Of a stretch of DNA of 64,000 bases, positions 8,781 to 18,465 are shown piece by piece. The notes under the pieces were generated by a model that was not told the DNA's origin, made no database searches, and was given only the letters and a program-made list of their open reading frames with translations. How positions within the stretch are numbered: position 1 is the stretch's first letter; the number at the start of each line of letters is the position of its first letter. Made by a program: the position numbers and the translations under genes. Source of the stretch: Hydrogenovibrio sp. JE_KL2 (lineage in GTDB: Bacteria; Pseudomonadota; Gammaproteobacteria; Thiomicrospirales; Thiomicrospiraceae); contig NZ_WBJR01000001.1 of assembly GCF_009296185.1 (NCBI RefSeq), forward strand, positions 62,001 to 126,000, in the 5' to 3' direction.

Positions 8781-11441
8781 GTGATTAAGCGCTCATTGAA
8801 GGCAAAAGTAACGGCTATTTCGATTATTGTCGGATTAATTGTCGCAACCCTTGTCGGGGTAGCAATGTACTTCATTTTGGTTAAACCAGTGGAGTCAAGG
8901 GTTCAGGAAAACCTCATCAAGGATTCTGATATATTTATTGAGCATCAAATTGAACAGAAGTCTCAAGTGGGAGTTGCTGGGGCTACGGCATTTAGTCTTG
9001 CGCCCAATATCATCAACGCGTTGGGGGTTGAAGACAGGGATTCCCTTGTCCCCTTCTTTAAGGGTATTAAGGCTGGGTATGCCAAAAAGACCAATTACAA
9101 AAATATTGGTGTTCAGTTAATCACTTTTGATGGGCGTTCTCTGATTAAAACCTGGGACATGAACTCCTATGGTAAGAATGTTTCCAATAGTCCAATTATC
9201 AAAAAAGCCATGGAAGACAAGCAGGCATTCGGTATGCTGGCAGTCGGAGACCGAGGTGTTGGTATTATTTCTGTTGCGCCTATTTTTGATGGTGAAGACT
9301 TCAGCGGCTTAGTGACGTTTGTACAAGGTCTGGCTTCAGTCGCCAAAAATTACGTCAAAATGGAACACGGTATGTGGGTGATGTTGGTTGATCGACGTTA
9401 TATCCAAAAACATTACGGAAGCATGCCAGTCATCGACAAAAATGAAGCGGTAGACAAGAATTATATCTTGGCAAGTAACCGCTGGTTCCCGAAAGATTCC
9501 GTTGATTTGCTGAAGAAGGTTTATGAGCCTATCGATGGTAAGCAAACGACTTTTTACATCAAAGACAACCACGTTATCATGGACTTGCCTGTGCTTGATG
9601 TTACAGGTGAAGTGATGGGGCGCCACATGTTCATGTTGCCGGCATCTTTCTATTATGGGCCTTTGGCTGAAGCGAAAAAAGCCGCTTGGTTGTCGCTAGC
9701 AGGTGTCATGATTGGCATTTTCATTTTGGCATTCGCGCTGGTTGTCGCAATCAACAAAATGGTGGTTAACCCTCTAGCGAGAATGCAAAAAACCACTGAT
9801 GAGATTATGAAGTCAGGCGACTTCTCTATCCGAGTTGATGTGACCAGTGAGGATGAGGTCGGACGGACGGCATTGGCTGTCAATGACCTGTTGTCGCAAG
9901 TAGGTGACGCGCTGAAAAAAGCGAATGGTACGATTAGTGCCATTGCGGCAGGTGACTTCTCGAAACGCATTGAGGGTGATTACCACGGTGATCTAAATGC
10001 CTTGAAAAACGGTATGAACCAGAGTATTGACAACATCGCCGATGTCATCAAGCAAATTGCGACAGTGATGGATGAAATGAAACGCGGGCACTTTGACGTT
10101 CAGTTGCAAAACACCGCTTCTGGAGAATACTACCGTATCATTGACAGTGCACAACAAACCATGACGGTCACCAATAGCGTTATCTACAATGTCAACCAAG
10201 TTATGGAAAGTATGCATCAAGGGAACTTTGGCGCACGCGTTGATGTTGAAGCACATGGAGAACTAAGACGTTTGAAAGACAGCATCAACTCGTCGTTGGA
10301 TTCTCTGAATAAAGCCATGAGTGATATTACTCGCATTGTGGTCGCACAAAGTGAAGGGGATTTAACGCAATTAATCAGCACAGACTATCCTGGTGAGTTA
10401 GGACGTTTAAGAGATGCGGTGAACCAGTCTGTTGAAAAGCTGTCAGCTATTGTTGGACAGGTTATTGAAGCATCTGATGTTGTGAACACTGCTTCCCAGG
10501 AAGTGGCACAAGGTGCGTTGGATTTAAGCTCTCGCGTACAACGACAAGCGGCTGCATTGGAGCAGACTTCCGCTTCTATGGAAGAGATGAACGCCGCAGT
10601 GCAGAACAACTCATCAAATTCCGTTCAAGTGTCGGGTGTTGTGCAAAAAGTTCAATCGGACTCGTCGCAGGCAAATGACGTTATGCATCAAACCATTGAT
10701 GCAATGAATGCCATTCAGGAATCGAGCCATAAGATTTCTGATATCGTTACCCTGATTGACGGGATTGCCTTCCAGACTAACTTGCTGGCATTGAATGCGG
10801 CAGTAGAGGCGGCTCGTGCCGGTGAGCATGGTCGAGGTTTTGCGGTGGTAGCCGGTGAAGTTCGAAGCTTGGCTCAGAAGTCTGCGGAAGCGGCGAAAAA
10901 CATCACATCGCTGATTAACGAAAGTGTCGATAGAATCAACCAAGGAACGAAGTTGGCAACTGAATCAGGTCAGGTTCTGGAAGGAATCACCGAACAGGTT
11001 GAAAGTGTTGCGAGCATGATTCGACAAATCGCGCAGGCTTCGGAAGAGCAGGCAAAAGGCGTTGAGCAAGTTCACCAAGCCATGAATGACTTGGATTCGG
11101 CAACGCAACAAAATGCTGCTTTGGTAGAGCAAACGTCAGCGGCTGCTGAAAGCATGAGCGAGCAAGCGGTTAGCTTGAGTCATAACATTGCGTTCTTTAA
11201 AACCAATAAGACGCATTTGACAAAGGCCGAGACGCCAAAACTGGAAGCCAAGCCTAAGTCTGAACCAGCCAAAAGAATTGAGGCTAAAAAAGAGCAGGTG
11301 CAGGCAAAGCCGAAAGCACAAGAGGCAAAACCGGCTGCGAAACCGGAAGCTAAGCCTGCGGCTCCAAAAGAATCAGAGGCGATTGTTTCACCTTTGCATG
11401 GTAAGCCAGCAAAAGCTGATGATGAGTGGGAAGACTTCTAA
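8781..11441 (+). CDS. Methyl-accepting chemotaxis protein with large periplasmic cache sensor and EWEDF tail
   Basis: 886-residue chemoreceptor. TM1 is at about 9-32. A large periplasmic double-cache sensor spans about 35-300 ([37 protein letters not shown]). TM2 is at about 308-332, followed by a run of HAMP-type repeats and the signalling hairpin with its tip near 658 ([20 protein letters not shown]). The tail is a Lys/Ala/Pro-rich linker ending in EWEDF, the same CheR/CheB tether as in the first chemoreceptor. I choose GTG 8781 because GGAGG lies 5 bases upstream; a GTG at 8769 in the same frame is less well placed. A terminator follows. Confidence 0.93.
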   Translation: MIKRSLKAKVTAISIIVGLIVATLVGVAMYFILVKPVESRVQENLIKDSDIFIEHQIEQKSQVGVAGATAFSLAPNIINALGVEDRDSLVPFFKGIKAGYAKKTNYKNIGVQLITFDGRSLIKTWDMNSYGKNVSNSPIIKKAMEDKQAFGMLAVGDRGVGIISVAPIFDGEDFSGLVTFVQGLASVAKNYVKMEHGMWVMLVDRRYIQKHYGSMPVIDKNEAVDKNYILASNRWFPKDSVDLLKKVYEPIDGKQTTFYIKDNHVIMDLPVLDVTGEVMGRHMFMLPASFYYGPLAEAKKAAWLSLAGVMIGIFILAFALVVAINKMVVNPLARMQKTTDEIMKSGDFSIRVDVTSEDEVGRTALAVNDLLSQVGDALKKANGTISAIAAGDFSKRIEGDYHGDLNALKNGMNQSIDNIADVIKQIATVMDEMKRGHFDVQLQNTASGEYYRIIDSAQQTMTVTNSVIYNVNQVMESMHQGNFGARVDVEAHGELRRLKDSINSSLDSLNKAMSDITRIVVAQSEGDLTQLISTDYPGELGRLRDAVNQSVEKLSAIVGQVIEASDVVNTASQEVAQGALDLSSRVQRQAAALEQTSASMEEMNAAVQNNSSNSVQVSGVVQKVQSDSSQANDVMHQTIDAMNAIQESSHKISDIVTLIDGIAFQTNLLALNAAVEAARAGEHGRGFAVVAGEVRSLAQKSAEAAKNITSLINESVDRINQGTKLATESGQVLEGITEQVESVASMIRQIAQASEEQAKGVEQVHQAMNDLDSATQQNAALVEQTSAAAESMSEQAVSLSHNIAFFKTNKTHLTKAETPKLEAKPKSEPAKRIEAKKEQVQAKPKAQEAKPAAKPEAKPAAPKESEAIVSPLHGKPAKADDEWEDF

Positions 11442-11464
11442 GTCGTAACCTTTGTTGTTAGCAT

Positions 11465-11495
11465 AAAAAACGGCAAGTATTTACTTGCCGTTTTT
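11465..11495 (+). terminator. Rho-independent terminator between chemoreceptor and msr gene
   Basis: AAAAAACGGCAAGTA pairs with TACTTGCCGTTTTT. The A/U tracts on both sides make it bidirectional, serving the two convergent genes. Confidence 0.9.
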
Positions 11496-11526
11496 ATTTG
11501 TGTTTATTAATCAATTTGATTAATAA

Positions 11527-12891
11527 CTATTTTTTCTCGGGCTCATCAGGCACAAACTTTAAAACATTTCCATTGATGCAATAACGTTTGTGTGTTGGCG
11601 GTGGACCGTCGTTAAACACATGACCTAGGTGGATACCCGAACTGGCGCTGATGACTTCAGTACGCTGCATGCCATGTGAATCATCTGGGCGTTCCAAGAC
11701 AGCGCCTTTAACTGGGTTGAAAAAGCTGGGCCAACCTGTGCCACTGTTGAATTTGGTATCGCTGCGGAACAAAGCTACTCCGGTGATTGGATCAACATAG
11801 GTTCCCGCACGGTGTTCATCCAAGTGAGAACCCGTGAATGCCCACTCCGTTCCTTTATTGAACGCAATTTTGCGTTGCTCCGGTGTAAGTAGTCTGAATC
11901 CTAACCACTTCCAAAAACGATCTTTGTCACCACTATAGCCAGTGTATCGAGAGACTTCCTTTCCGTGCTCGAAGAAAACAATTGTTGGCGTGGCAAACAA
12001 AGGTTTTTCAAGTGTCCAACCTTTTGGAGGGTTTGGATTCAGGGTTGTGACAACAGAGACATCCGCTTTCCAACCGCTAAGGATTTCCTTGGTAAAGAGT
12101 TTGCAGTAAGGGCAGTCTTCCGCTTCGAAAACAATCAATTGTTTATCTTGATTCAGCTTGGTGGCATCAAGAATAGGGTGCCCAGATACGGCGTTATTCG
12201 AGCCCGGATAAGCAACCCCTGTACCGCCCAAACCACAATAACCGTTAGGATTTTTTTTCAGATAATCCTGGTGATACTCTTCTGCTTTGATGTAATTGTG
12301 AAGCGGGGCGATTTCTGTGGTGATTTTGCCATAGCCCGCTTTAGTTAACGCTTTTTGATATGCCGCTTCAGTTTCTTCCGCAACGGCTTTTTGACTAGGT
12401 TCGGTATAGTATATGACGCTGCGGTAGTTCGTGCCGATATCGTTACCCTGACGGTTCCCTTGCGTGGGGTTGTGATTTTCCCAGAACTTGATCAAGACAG
12501 TTTTTAAGCTGACGACTTGTGGGTTGAAGGTAACTTTGACCACTTCTGCGTGATTGCGCGCATGACTTTTTCCCTGTTCAATTTCTCGCTCAAGCCCTAG
12601 GACATCGTAATAGCCAGCATGTTTGGCATCCCCCCCAGCGTAGCCAACTTCAACATGCGTAACGCCAGGAATTTCGCCCATGCGCTTTTCGGCGCCCCAA
12701 AAGCAACCCATGCCAAGCACAATGGTCTCTGTTTTCATGGGGGTTTCCCTTGATGAGGCGACATCGTTTGTTGATTGAGTGTTGTTCATTTGATTCTCCT
12801 GCGCACAGCCTTGTACTGAAAAGAATAACATGCTCACCAATGCAAACCAAAGCGTTGGCAAGATTCGAGAATGATAGATTTGTGTTGTCAT
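11527..12891 (-). CDS. msrAB: Exported MsrA-thioredoxin-MsrB methionine sulfoxide reductase
   Basis: 454 residues. The N-terminal hydrophobic segment ends in FFSVQGC, a possible but atypical lipobox, so the protein is probably periplasmic or lipid-anchored. The MsrA domain (about 55-205) has the GCFWGAE catalytic cysteine and a resolving Cys in NGYCGLGG. A thioredoxin-like domain (about 235-330) has CPYC followed by the cis-Pro segment ATPTIVFF. The MsrB domain (about 335-448) ends with RYCING; its zinc cysteines are replaced (VDPITGVALF). Together these would repair both S- and R-methionine sulfoxides, with a built-in electron-delivery domain. The order differs from the PilB type, where thioredoxin is first. 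Confidence 0.92.
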   Translation of the reverse strand: MTTQIYHSRILPTLWFALVSMLFFSVQGCAQENQMNNTQSTNDVASSRETPMKTETIVLGMGCFWGAEKRMGEIPGVTHVEVGYAGGDAKHAGYYDVLGLEREIEQGKSHARNHAEVVKVTFNPQVVSLKTVLIKFWENHNPTQGNRQGNDIGTNYRSVIYYTEPSQKAVAEETEAAYQKALTKAGYGKITTEIAPLHNYIKAEEYHQDYLKKNPNGYCGLGGTGVAYPGSNNAVSGHPILDATKLNQDKQLIVFEAEDCPYCKLFTKEILSGWKADVSVVTTLNPNPPKGWTLEKPLFATPTIVFFEHGKEVSRYTGYSGDKDRFWKWLGFRLLTPEQRKIAFNKGTEWAFTGSHLDEHRAGTYVDPITGVALFRSDTKFNSGTGWPSFFNPVKGAVLERPDDSHGMQRTEVISASSGIHLGHVFNDGPPPTHKRYCINGNVLKFVPDEPEKK

Positions 12892-13036
12892 GATAAAAAC
12901 CGTTTTTGAGTGATTCTTGTTCTAGTAGACCGCAATTTCACGAGTTTGTTTCGTTAAATGTTGTGGATTCATGGTTTTGTAAGCTTTGTTTTCTAAATGT
13001 TTGCATTGAACACAGTCTTTTACCGTAGAAAATTGC

Positions 13037-13063
13037 TTAATATTTTCGTCACCTTGCCGATAG
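13037..13063 (+). promoter_or_regulatory. Candidate sigma-28 (FliA) promoter; otherwise featureless 324-bp gap
   Basis: The gap 12892-13215 between two divergent genes holds TTAATATT (13037-13044), an 11-base spacer, then GCCGATAG (13056-13063). The enterobacterial FliA consensus is TAAAGTTT-N11-GCCGATAA. The -10 matches 7 of 8 and the spacing is exact, while the -35 is weak. It would transcribe the EF-hand gene at 13216 with a leader of about 145 bases. I see no convincing riboswitch in the rest of this gap. Confidence 0.45.
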
Positions 13064-13215
13064 ATTTAGTTGTATGAGTGATCGTTAGAATCACCCGATA
13101 ATCTATAAAAAAGATATTTCACTTTTAGACCAGAAAGCTAAGTGAATCCGCTATCAAGGGAAAGCGCAGCCCGATTTATGGGTGTGTAAATCAAAACGAT
13201 AAGTGGAGCACAACA

Positions 13216-14529
13216 ATGATTATTTCTTCTTCCCAGGTTGCTCTGGGGTACGCACAGTCCGACAGCGCTAAGCTGACACAAAGCACGCAAACTACTCTCA
13301 CTCGAACAGCCTTGCCATCCATGAATGGTAGTTGGGCAATGGAAGTGGATGCGGAAACTTCTTATGAATATTCACAATACAGTCGAACCCTTCTTAATGC
13401 ACAGAGCAAGGTTAGACAAGGCGAGCAAAGCCAACAGCATACTCTGAACTCGGTGACGGAAAACCTCGCCAAGGTCAGCTTGGGGGCAAGCGACGCACAG
13501 ATAGCCATTCAAAAAGCTTTCCCGTCGGGGCCAGCAACAGACATGGTGCTAAGCGGCGAAGTTGCCTTCAATTTTAGCCATCAAATCCATTATCAACAAA
13601 ACAGCAGTAGTTTGATGAGTGCGCAGGGCTCCGTGACTCTGGCAGATGGTCGTAGTGTTGACTTCAATTTGCTATTGTCACAACAGCAGGCCACTCAGGT
13701 GTCCGCAAAGACGCAAATTGAATTTGGCCTGGCAAAATTTCATGACCCGCTAGTCATCAACTTTGGTACCGATACCGTTCAATTACAAGACACGACTTTT
13801 GAGTTTGATATGCAGGCTAATGGCGATAAACAAACCTATGCGTCCCTAGGAAAGGGGAGTGGTTATCTGACCTTTGATGTGAACGGAGATGGTCAAGTGA
13901 ATGACGGGAGCGAGCTTTTTGGCACGCAAACTGGTGACGCCTATGCTGAATTGGCGAAATACGATGATGACCATAACGGTTGGATTGATGAAAATGATGC
14001 CATTTTTCAGCGTTTGAAAATCTGGCAGGATCAGTCGGATACGACGGCAACCCTGACTTTGACTGAAGCCGGTGTTGGCGCAATTTATCTCGGCAATGTC
14101 GATTATGATCAGGAGTTGCGCGGCGCTCAAGGCGAAATGCTTGGTAAGACCAAACAGGCGGGTGTCGTGCTGATGGAAAATGGAGAGGTGAAAACATCTC
14201 AGGCCATTGATTTGGCGAAGATCCCCCAGGAAGTCGCGGCGGATAAAATTGAGAACAGCCGAGCCTTCAAAAACCTACAGGCTATTGCCGATGCTTTCAA
14301 TCAGACGAAACGAGTGACGCAATCGCTTCAAGGAAGCTTTCAGGTGTCTGATGCATTCAATTCCCGCTTTGGTTGGTCTATCTCCAAGCGAGAAGATGAA
14401 AAAGAGGCGCCTAAAAGCCTGTTTCAACAGCTTCAGGAATATATAGAACAGCAACTAAAAGAGCGTAAAAAGATGCTGGAAGACTTAGAAGATCGCTACA
14501 ACTTGAAAAAACACCGACATCATTCTTGA
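13216..14529 (+). CDS. EF-hand calcium-binding protein of unknown function
   Basis: 437 residues without a recognisable signal peptide. The first 110 residues are Ser/Thr/Gln-rich and low in complexity. In the middle, two EF-hand-like calcium loops occur: DVNGDGQVNDGSE (about 221-233) and, 25 residues on, DDDHNGWIDEND. The pattern DGSELFG...AELAKYDDDHNGWID is also found inside large RTX-type adhesins, but here it stands alone. The C-terminal 45 residues form a highly charged coiled-coil-like helix ending KKHRHHS. The function is not known. A possible FliA promoter upstream hints at a link to motility or surface behaviour. GTGGAGC lies upstream of ATG 13216. Confidence 0.75.
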   Translation: MIISSSQVALGYAQSDSAKLTQSTQTTLTRTALPSMNGSWAMEVDAETSYEYSQYSRTLLNAQSKVRQGEQSQQHTLNSVTENLAKVSLGASDAQIAIQKAFPSGPATDMVLSGEVAFNFSHQIHYQQNSSSLMSAQGSVTLADGRSVDFNLLLSQQQATQVSAKTQIEFGLAKFHDPLVINFGTDTVQLQDTTFEFDMQANGDKQTYASLGKGSGYLTFDVNGDGQVNDGSELFGTQTGDAYAELAKYDDDHNGWIDENDAIFQRLKIWQDQSDTTATLTLTEAGVGAIYLGNVDYDQELRGAQGEMLGKTKQAGVVLMENGEVKTSQAIDLAKIPQEVAADKIENSRAFKNLQAIADAFNQTKRVTQSLQGSFQVSDAFNSRFGWSISKREDEKEAPKSLFQQLQEYIEQQLKERKKMLEDLEDRYNLKKHRHHS

Positions 14530-14536
14530 TGTTTTT
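14517..14536 (+). terminator. Terminator overlapping the EF-hand gene stop codon
   Basis: ACATCA-TTCT-TGATGT followed by TTTT. The stem begins inside the last codons of the EF-hand gene and contains its TGA. It is short (6 bp) but has the right shape. Confidence 0.55.
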
Positions 14537-14557
14537 GATCTTAAAGCACATACATTG

Positions 14558-15109
14558 TCAGTGCGCTGATGATTGTAGTGCTTTAAGGTCTGCTAACACG
14601 ATTCGAACATGTTCTTTCGGGTCAACATCTGTATAGATTTTTGCGATACGCCCTTGCGGGTTGATGATAAACGTATGGCGTTTCGCAAACTTCACCACCA
14701 ATAAATCTAATAGCGAATCATACCGTTTTGCCACCAAGCCATCTTTGTCTGCCAGGAGATCGAAGGGGAGTTTGTGCTTCGACTGAAATGCCTGGTGGGA
14801 ATCTGCAGAGTCTACAGACACGCCAATGATCGTTGCCTTTTGTGCAATGAGTTGATTGATATTGTCTCGAAAGCTACAGGCTTCGGTAGTGCAACCTGGC
14901 GTGTCATCTTTAGGGTAAAAATAAAGTACTACCCAATGCCCTTTGTACTGAGAAAGGCTTACCGATTTTCCATTTTGGTTTTTGAGTGAAAAGTCAGGAG
15001 CGATATCACCGACCTTTAGACTGGCTGCTTGCGTGGTTTGACTATAGAGTCCCAAGAATAGAGTGGACAGTAAAATGGCAAAAAGAAAATGTGACTTCGA
15101 TACCGACAT
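14558..15109 (-). CDS. bcp: Exported thioredoxin-dependent peroxiredoxin, PrxQ/Bcp type
   Basis: 183 residues. The N-terminal signal peptide (SHFLFAILLSTLFLGLYSQ, cleavage probably after TTQAA) sends it to the periplasm. The mature AhpC/TSA fold carries the peroxidatic cysteine in DDTPGCTTEAC, with a second cysteine five residues later, the PrxQ arrangement. It would reduce hydrogen peroxide and organic hydroperoxides using thioredoxin-like donors. Exported PrxQ proteins are less common than cytoplasmic Bcp. It is convergent with the EF-hand gene and divergent from the DUF523 gene. Confidence 0.9.
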   Translation of the reverse strand: MSVSKSHFLFAILLSTLFLGLYSQTTQAASLKVGDIAPDFSLKNQNGKSVSLSQYKGHWVVLYFYPKDDTPGCTTEACSFRDNINQLIAQKATIIGVSVDSADSHQAFQSKHKLPFDLLADKDGLVAKRYDSLLDLLVVKFAKRHTFIINPQGRIAKIYTDVDPKEHVRIVLADLKALQSSAH

Positions 15110-15220
15110 GGCGTTATCCTTTAAGAAAATGTCAATTTATACTAATTCAAATCCGTTGAGAAAAACACCTAAGAAAACAGAGGTTATTGCTTGCTCATGA
15201 ATAGTAAGGTAGGAGAGAAA

Positions 15221-16195
15221 ATGGCTTTTCCTAGATTAAAAGTTGCAGTGTCAGATTGCCTGAGAGGGACAGAGTGCCGCTATAACGGCGGGCATGCGCA
15301 AAATGATTTCGTCAACCATCACTTAGCAAAGTATGCGGATTTTTATCCTTTTTGCCCCGAAGCCGCCGTGATTGGCACGCCGAGAGAGACGATTCGATTA
15401 GTGGGGATCGGCACCGAAGTTCATGTTATGGGGTCGCGCTCTGAAAAAGATTTCACTGAGGGGCTGACGGCCTATGGTGAAAAAATCGTTCCTAAACTTC
15501 TTGATAAGCAGATTGATGCAGCGGTGGTGAAATCCCGTTCCCCCAGTTGTGGGCTGGAACGAATTAAGGTCTATCAGCCTAACGGCGAATGGCATGGTTC
15601 AAAGGACCCGATGACATCCGGATTGTTTACCGGGCAATTACAGGCGGCAGCGCCTCACTTGGCGGTTGAAGAAGAGAGTCGGCTACAAGATGCTTGGTTG
15701 AGAGAAAATTTTATGCTGCACGCTTTCACCTCGGCAAGGTGGCGAGAGCTGTTGGCGAGTACCCCCAACCTGGCAGATTTTCAAGCGTTTCACCGTGACC
15801 ATAAATATCTGTTGCTATCAAAAAATGAAACCCTGTATCGCGAAATGGGACCCCTGGTTGCCAATACCCGTGCGGAGAATCTGGCAGAAGGGATGGCAGC
15901 CTATCAAGAAAAGCTTTTTGCACTCTTGGCGCATCGTTCCACTAAAGGACAGGTCAGAAATGTTTTGGATCATGTCTATGGCTATTTCAAAGACCAATTG
16001 AGTGCGGAAGAAAAGGCGCATTATCAGGACACGGTAACTGAGTTTGTAGAGGGTATTGTTCCATTGATTGCCGTGGTGAAAATTCTCGAACAGTTTTTAA
16101 ATCACTATGGTTCCGACTATCTTGCTACTCAGGTGTTCTTCCACCCTTATCCGCCGGATTTGGCTTTGCGCTCCGAAGTATCGGCTTACAAGTAA
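15221..16195 (+). CDS. DUF523-DUF1722 two-domain protein (YbgA-like)
   Basis: 324 residues. The N-terminal DUF523 domain (about 5-150) has the cysteine motifs VSDCLRGTECRYNG and KSRSPSCGL. The C-terminal DUF1722/YbgA domain (about 195-310) has KYLLLSKNETLYREMG. DUF523 proteins carry conserved cysteines of unknown role; DUF1722 proteins are often found next to photolyase genes, and a photolyase lies 5 kb away here. I choose ATG 15221 because AGGAGAG lies directly upstream; the frame opens earlier at TTG 15191. A reverse copy of the 19-bp repeat lies inside the gene at 15763-15781. Confidence 0.85.
   Translation: MAFPRLKVAVSDCLRGTECRYNGGHAQNDFVNHHLAKYADFYPFCPEAAVIGTPRETIRLVGIGTEVHVMGSRSEKDFTEGLTAYGEKIVPKLLDKQIDAAVVKSRSPSCGLERIKVYQPNGEWHGSKDPMTSGLFTGQLQAAAPHLAVEEESRLQDAWLRENFMLHAFTSARWRELLASTPNLADFQAFHRDHKYLLLSKNETLYREMGPLVANTRAENLAEGMAAYQEKLFALLAHRSTKGQVRNVLDHVYGYFKDQLSAEEKAHYQDTVTEFVEGIVPLIAVVKILEQFLNHYGSDYLATQVFFHPYPPDLALRSEVSAYK
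15763..15781 (-). repeat. 19-bp interspersed repeat, perfect copy (inside the DUF523 gene)
   Basis: CCCCAACCTGGCAGATTTT on the plus strand, the exact reverse complement of the 4914 copy. It is translated as part of the PNLADF segment of the protein. Confidence 0.85.
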
Positions 16196-16303
16196 AAAGG
16201 CGCCCGATCACTATTGTTTTGGGTTTTCAAAATAAAATTATTGTGTTCTGCAGAGTAAGCTGATGAAATGGGTTTAATGCTGGAATTCTGAAATTGAGTT
16301 TAT

Positions 16304-17419
16304 ATGAGTAGTTTGACGCCAACGAATGACATAACCTTTAGTGAAGAGTTAAAAGTCATTTACGATTATCTCCATAAAAAATATCCCGAAATCGAACGAA
16401 TGGCAGTTGCTTTATACGACGAAGAAACAGACATTCTGACGACCTTCGCTTACACGGGCGAGCGAGCAACGCCCTTATCCATGTATGATTTCAAGTTTTC
16501 CACCTCACAGTCGTTGACAGAGCTTAGAGAGTCAAAACAACCTCGTGTGGTTGACGACCTCGACGCGTATGAACCCAACCATCGTATTCATACTGAAGAA
16601 ATTCATAAAGCTGGATTCAAATCAAGTTACACCTATCCAATGTTCAACGGATCTCAATTTTTGGGAATGTTGTTCTTCAATGCCAAAAAGAAAGCCGCGT
16701 TTGTCGATGACATGATTTACGATCTGGATCTGGTTTCGCCCTTGCTCACAGTGATGGTTGCCAATGAAAAGCGAATAGAGAATCTTCTGCTGGCAACGGT
16801 GCATTCGACTTTGGAAATGAGCAAGGAGCGTGATCCCGAAACGCGTGAACATATGAGCCGTGTTGCCCATTATGCCAGATTGATTGCACAGGAAGTTGCC
16901 CCGAAATACCAATTGAATGATGAATTTGTGGAACATGTTTTCATGTTTGCGCCTTTGCATGACATCGGCAAGATTTCCATTCCTGACGCTATTTTGAGAA
17001 AGAATGGCAAGCTGACAGATGAGGAATTTACGGTGATGCAGACCCACACGGTTAAGGGCGCAGATTTAGTGAACTTATTGCTGCGCAACTATGACCTGCA
17101 AAATGTGAAGTTCGCAACCATGATTAAGAATATTGTGCGTTACCATCACGAGAAAATGGATGGCACAGGTTACCCAGACGGTTTGAAGGGGGCAGATATT
17201 CCTTTAGAAGCCCGCATTGTCGCGGTTGCCGATATTTTTGATGCATTGACGTCTGTTAGACCCTATAAGCTTAGTTGGAGTAACGGCGAAGCCTATGCTG
17301 AATTACAAAAGATGGCCGATGAGAACAAGCTTGATGCGGATTGTGTCGCGGCCTTTTTGTCCTTGCCCGACAAGATTGAAAACATCCAGATATTATTGGC
17401 GGATGTCGTCGAAAACTAA
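16304..17419 (+). CDS. GAF and HD-GYP domain protein, probable c-di-GMP phosphodiesterase
   Basis: 371 residues. A GAF-like sensor (about 15-165) is followed by an HD-GYP domain (about 175-365) with the metal-binding HDIGKISIPD motif and HHEKMDGTGYPDGLKG, the complete GYP signature. HD-GYP enzymes hydrolyse c-di-GMP to pGpG or GMP. No membrane segment is seen, so it is cytoplasmic. With the GGDEF-EAL and PAS-GGDEF genes about 7-11 kb away, it suggests local concentration of c-di-GMP turnover functions. No strong Shine-Dalgarno precedes the ATG. Confidence 0.9.
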   Translation: MSSLTPTNDITFSEELKVIYDYLHKKYPEIERMAVALYDEETDILTTFAYTGERATPLSMYDFKFSTSQSLTELRESKQPRVVDDLDAYEPNHRIHTEEIHKAGFKSSYTYPMFNGSQFLGMLFFNAKKKAAFVDDMIYDLDLVSPLLTVMVANEKRIENLLLATVHSTLEMSKERDPETREHMSRVAHYARLIAQEVAPKYQLNDEFVEHVFMFAPLHDIGKISIPDAILRKNGKLTDEEFTVMQTHTVKGADLVNLLLRNYDLQNVKFATMIKNIVRYHHEKMDGTGYPDGLKGADIPLEARIVAVADIFDALTSVRPYKLSWSNGEAYAELQKMADENKLDADCVAAFLSLPDKIENIQILLADVVEN

Positions 17420-17447
17420 TGTTTTGGTATGCGATTTAGTCATATAA

Positions 17448-17467
17448 GGCCTTCCATACGGAAGGCC
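17448..17467 (+). terminator. Bidirectional hairpin between convergent genes
   Basis: GGCCTTCC-ATAC-GGAAGGCC, a perfect 8-bp GC-rich stem with a 4-base loop. It sits between the HD-GYP gene and the convergent hydrolase gene. There is no clear U-tract, so termination is inferred from position and stability. Confidence 0.6.
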
Positions 17468-17481
17468 CGATTCAAAGGTAA

Positions 17482-18387
17482 TTATTCTTTACCGATAAAC
17501 TCAACCATTTTGGTGACGGCATCTTCTCCTGCGAAGTCGCGGTAGAAGTGTGTGGCGCCATCAATAACATCCAAGTGAATATTGGCGTGTTTTTTCAGGA
17601 CAGGTTCGATTTTTTCCGGCAAGTCTGTAACGATGTCATCTTCCGTACCGGCGAACACCAAGACAGGTTTTTTGATTTTAGGTAGCAAGTGGATGGTATC
17701 CAGATTCGGATTGAAATCATAATAACTCGCAAAACTCGCGGCCGTTACTTTCGTATCTTTACAGTAGAGCAGGTCTGTGTGCGGCATGACTTCACCCCCT
17801 TTGCCTGCTTTAACCAGCTTGTCGGCATGAGCGACTAACTTTGCTAGGTCTTTGTGGTAACGCTTTTTGTACTCCGCGATTTCACCTTTCTTCGACCATA
17901 GTTGAGGGGCAAACAGCACGATATGTTTGATATTGGCATCGCTGTTGTGTTCGGATGCATACCAAGCCGTCTGATTACCACCACGAGAGTGACCTGCCAA
18001 GGTGATATTGTGTACACCTTGTGATTCTAACCACTTGACCCATGCCCCGATTTCCTTGATGGCATCGGTATGTTTATGGGTATGGATACGGTCACATGAA
18101 AGGATGGATTCATCATGGCGGTCATTGACGTTGAAGCTTAAGTTGATTGCCAACAGGTTTACACCGGAATCCGGCAGTAGGTTTTTAAGGGTGTTGGCTG
18201 TGCTGTAGTTGTTGTTCATCCAGGTTCCGTGAGTGAACAGAACAACACCATCTTTTAAGGTTTTGCCATCGGCAAGTAAAAGCTCACCGTTCAAAGTCAG
18301 GCCGTTGTACTGAATCTTCACCTCTTTTGCATAGGCAGATTGGAATAGAGTGGCAGCGGCCAAAAGCGCATAAATCAGAAATTTCAT
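17482..18387 (-). CDS. Secreted alpha/beta-hydrolase
   Basis: 301 residues. The signal peptide MKFLIYALLAAATLFQSAYA is followed by the mature start KEVKIQY. The alpha/beta-hydrolase fold shows the oxyanion region FTHGTW, the nucleophile elbow GHSRGG (about residue 130), a late acid in GTEDDIV and a catalytic His in DGATHFYR. The substrate is not predictable; an esterase or dienelactone-hydrolase-like activity is plausible. It is a single gene with its own terminator and no operon partner. Confidence 0.82.
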   Translation of the reverse strand: MKFLIYALLAAATLFQSAYAKEVKIQYNGLTLNGELLLADGKTLKDGVVLFTHGTWMNNNYSTANTLKNLLPDSGVNLLAINLSFNVNDRHDESILSCDRIHTHKHTDAIKEIGAWVKWLESQGVHNITLAGHSRGGNQTAWYASEHNSDANIKHIVLFAPQLWSKKGEIAEYKKRYHKDLAKLVAHADKLVKAGKGGEVMPHTDLLYCKDTKVTAASFASYYDFNPNLDTIHLLPKIKKPVLVFAGTEDDIVTDLPEKIEPVLKKHANIHLDVIDGATHFYRDFAGEDAVTKMVEFIGKE

Positions 18388-18465
18388 CTTACACCTCGTA
18401 TGGTATGGCGAAAGGGAAACGAAATGCTTTCCCGAAAGCCAATCATAAAGCTAAATGATGTTCGA

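Noticed and set aside
13080-13215. Possible c-di-GMP (GEMM) riboswitch in the leader of the EF-hand gene, suggested by a G/C-rich stretch with GAAAGCGCAGCCCG
   Set aside because: The conserved GEMM core (AGGGCAAACC and CGCAAAGCC) is absent and the pairings do not fit; only a possible FliA promoter is kept.
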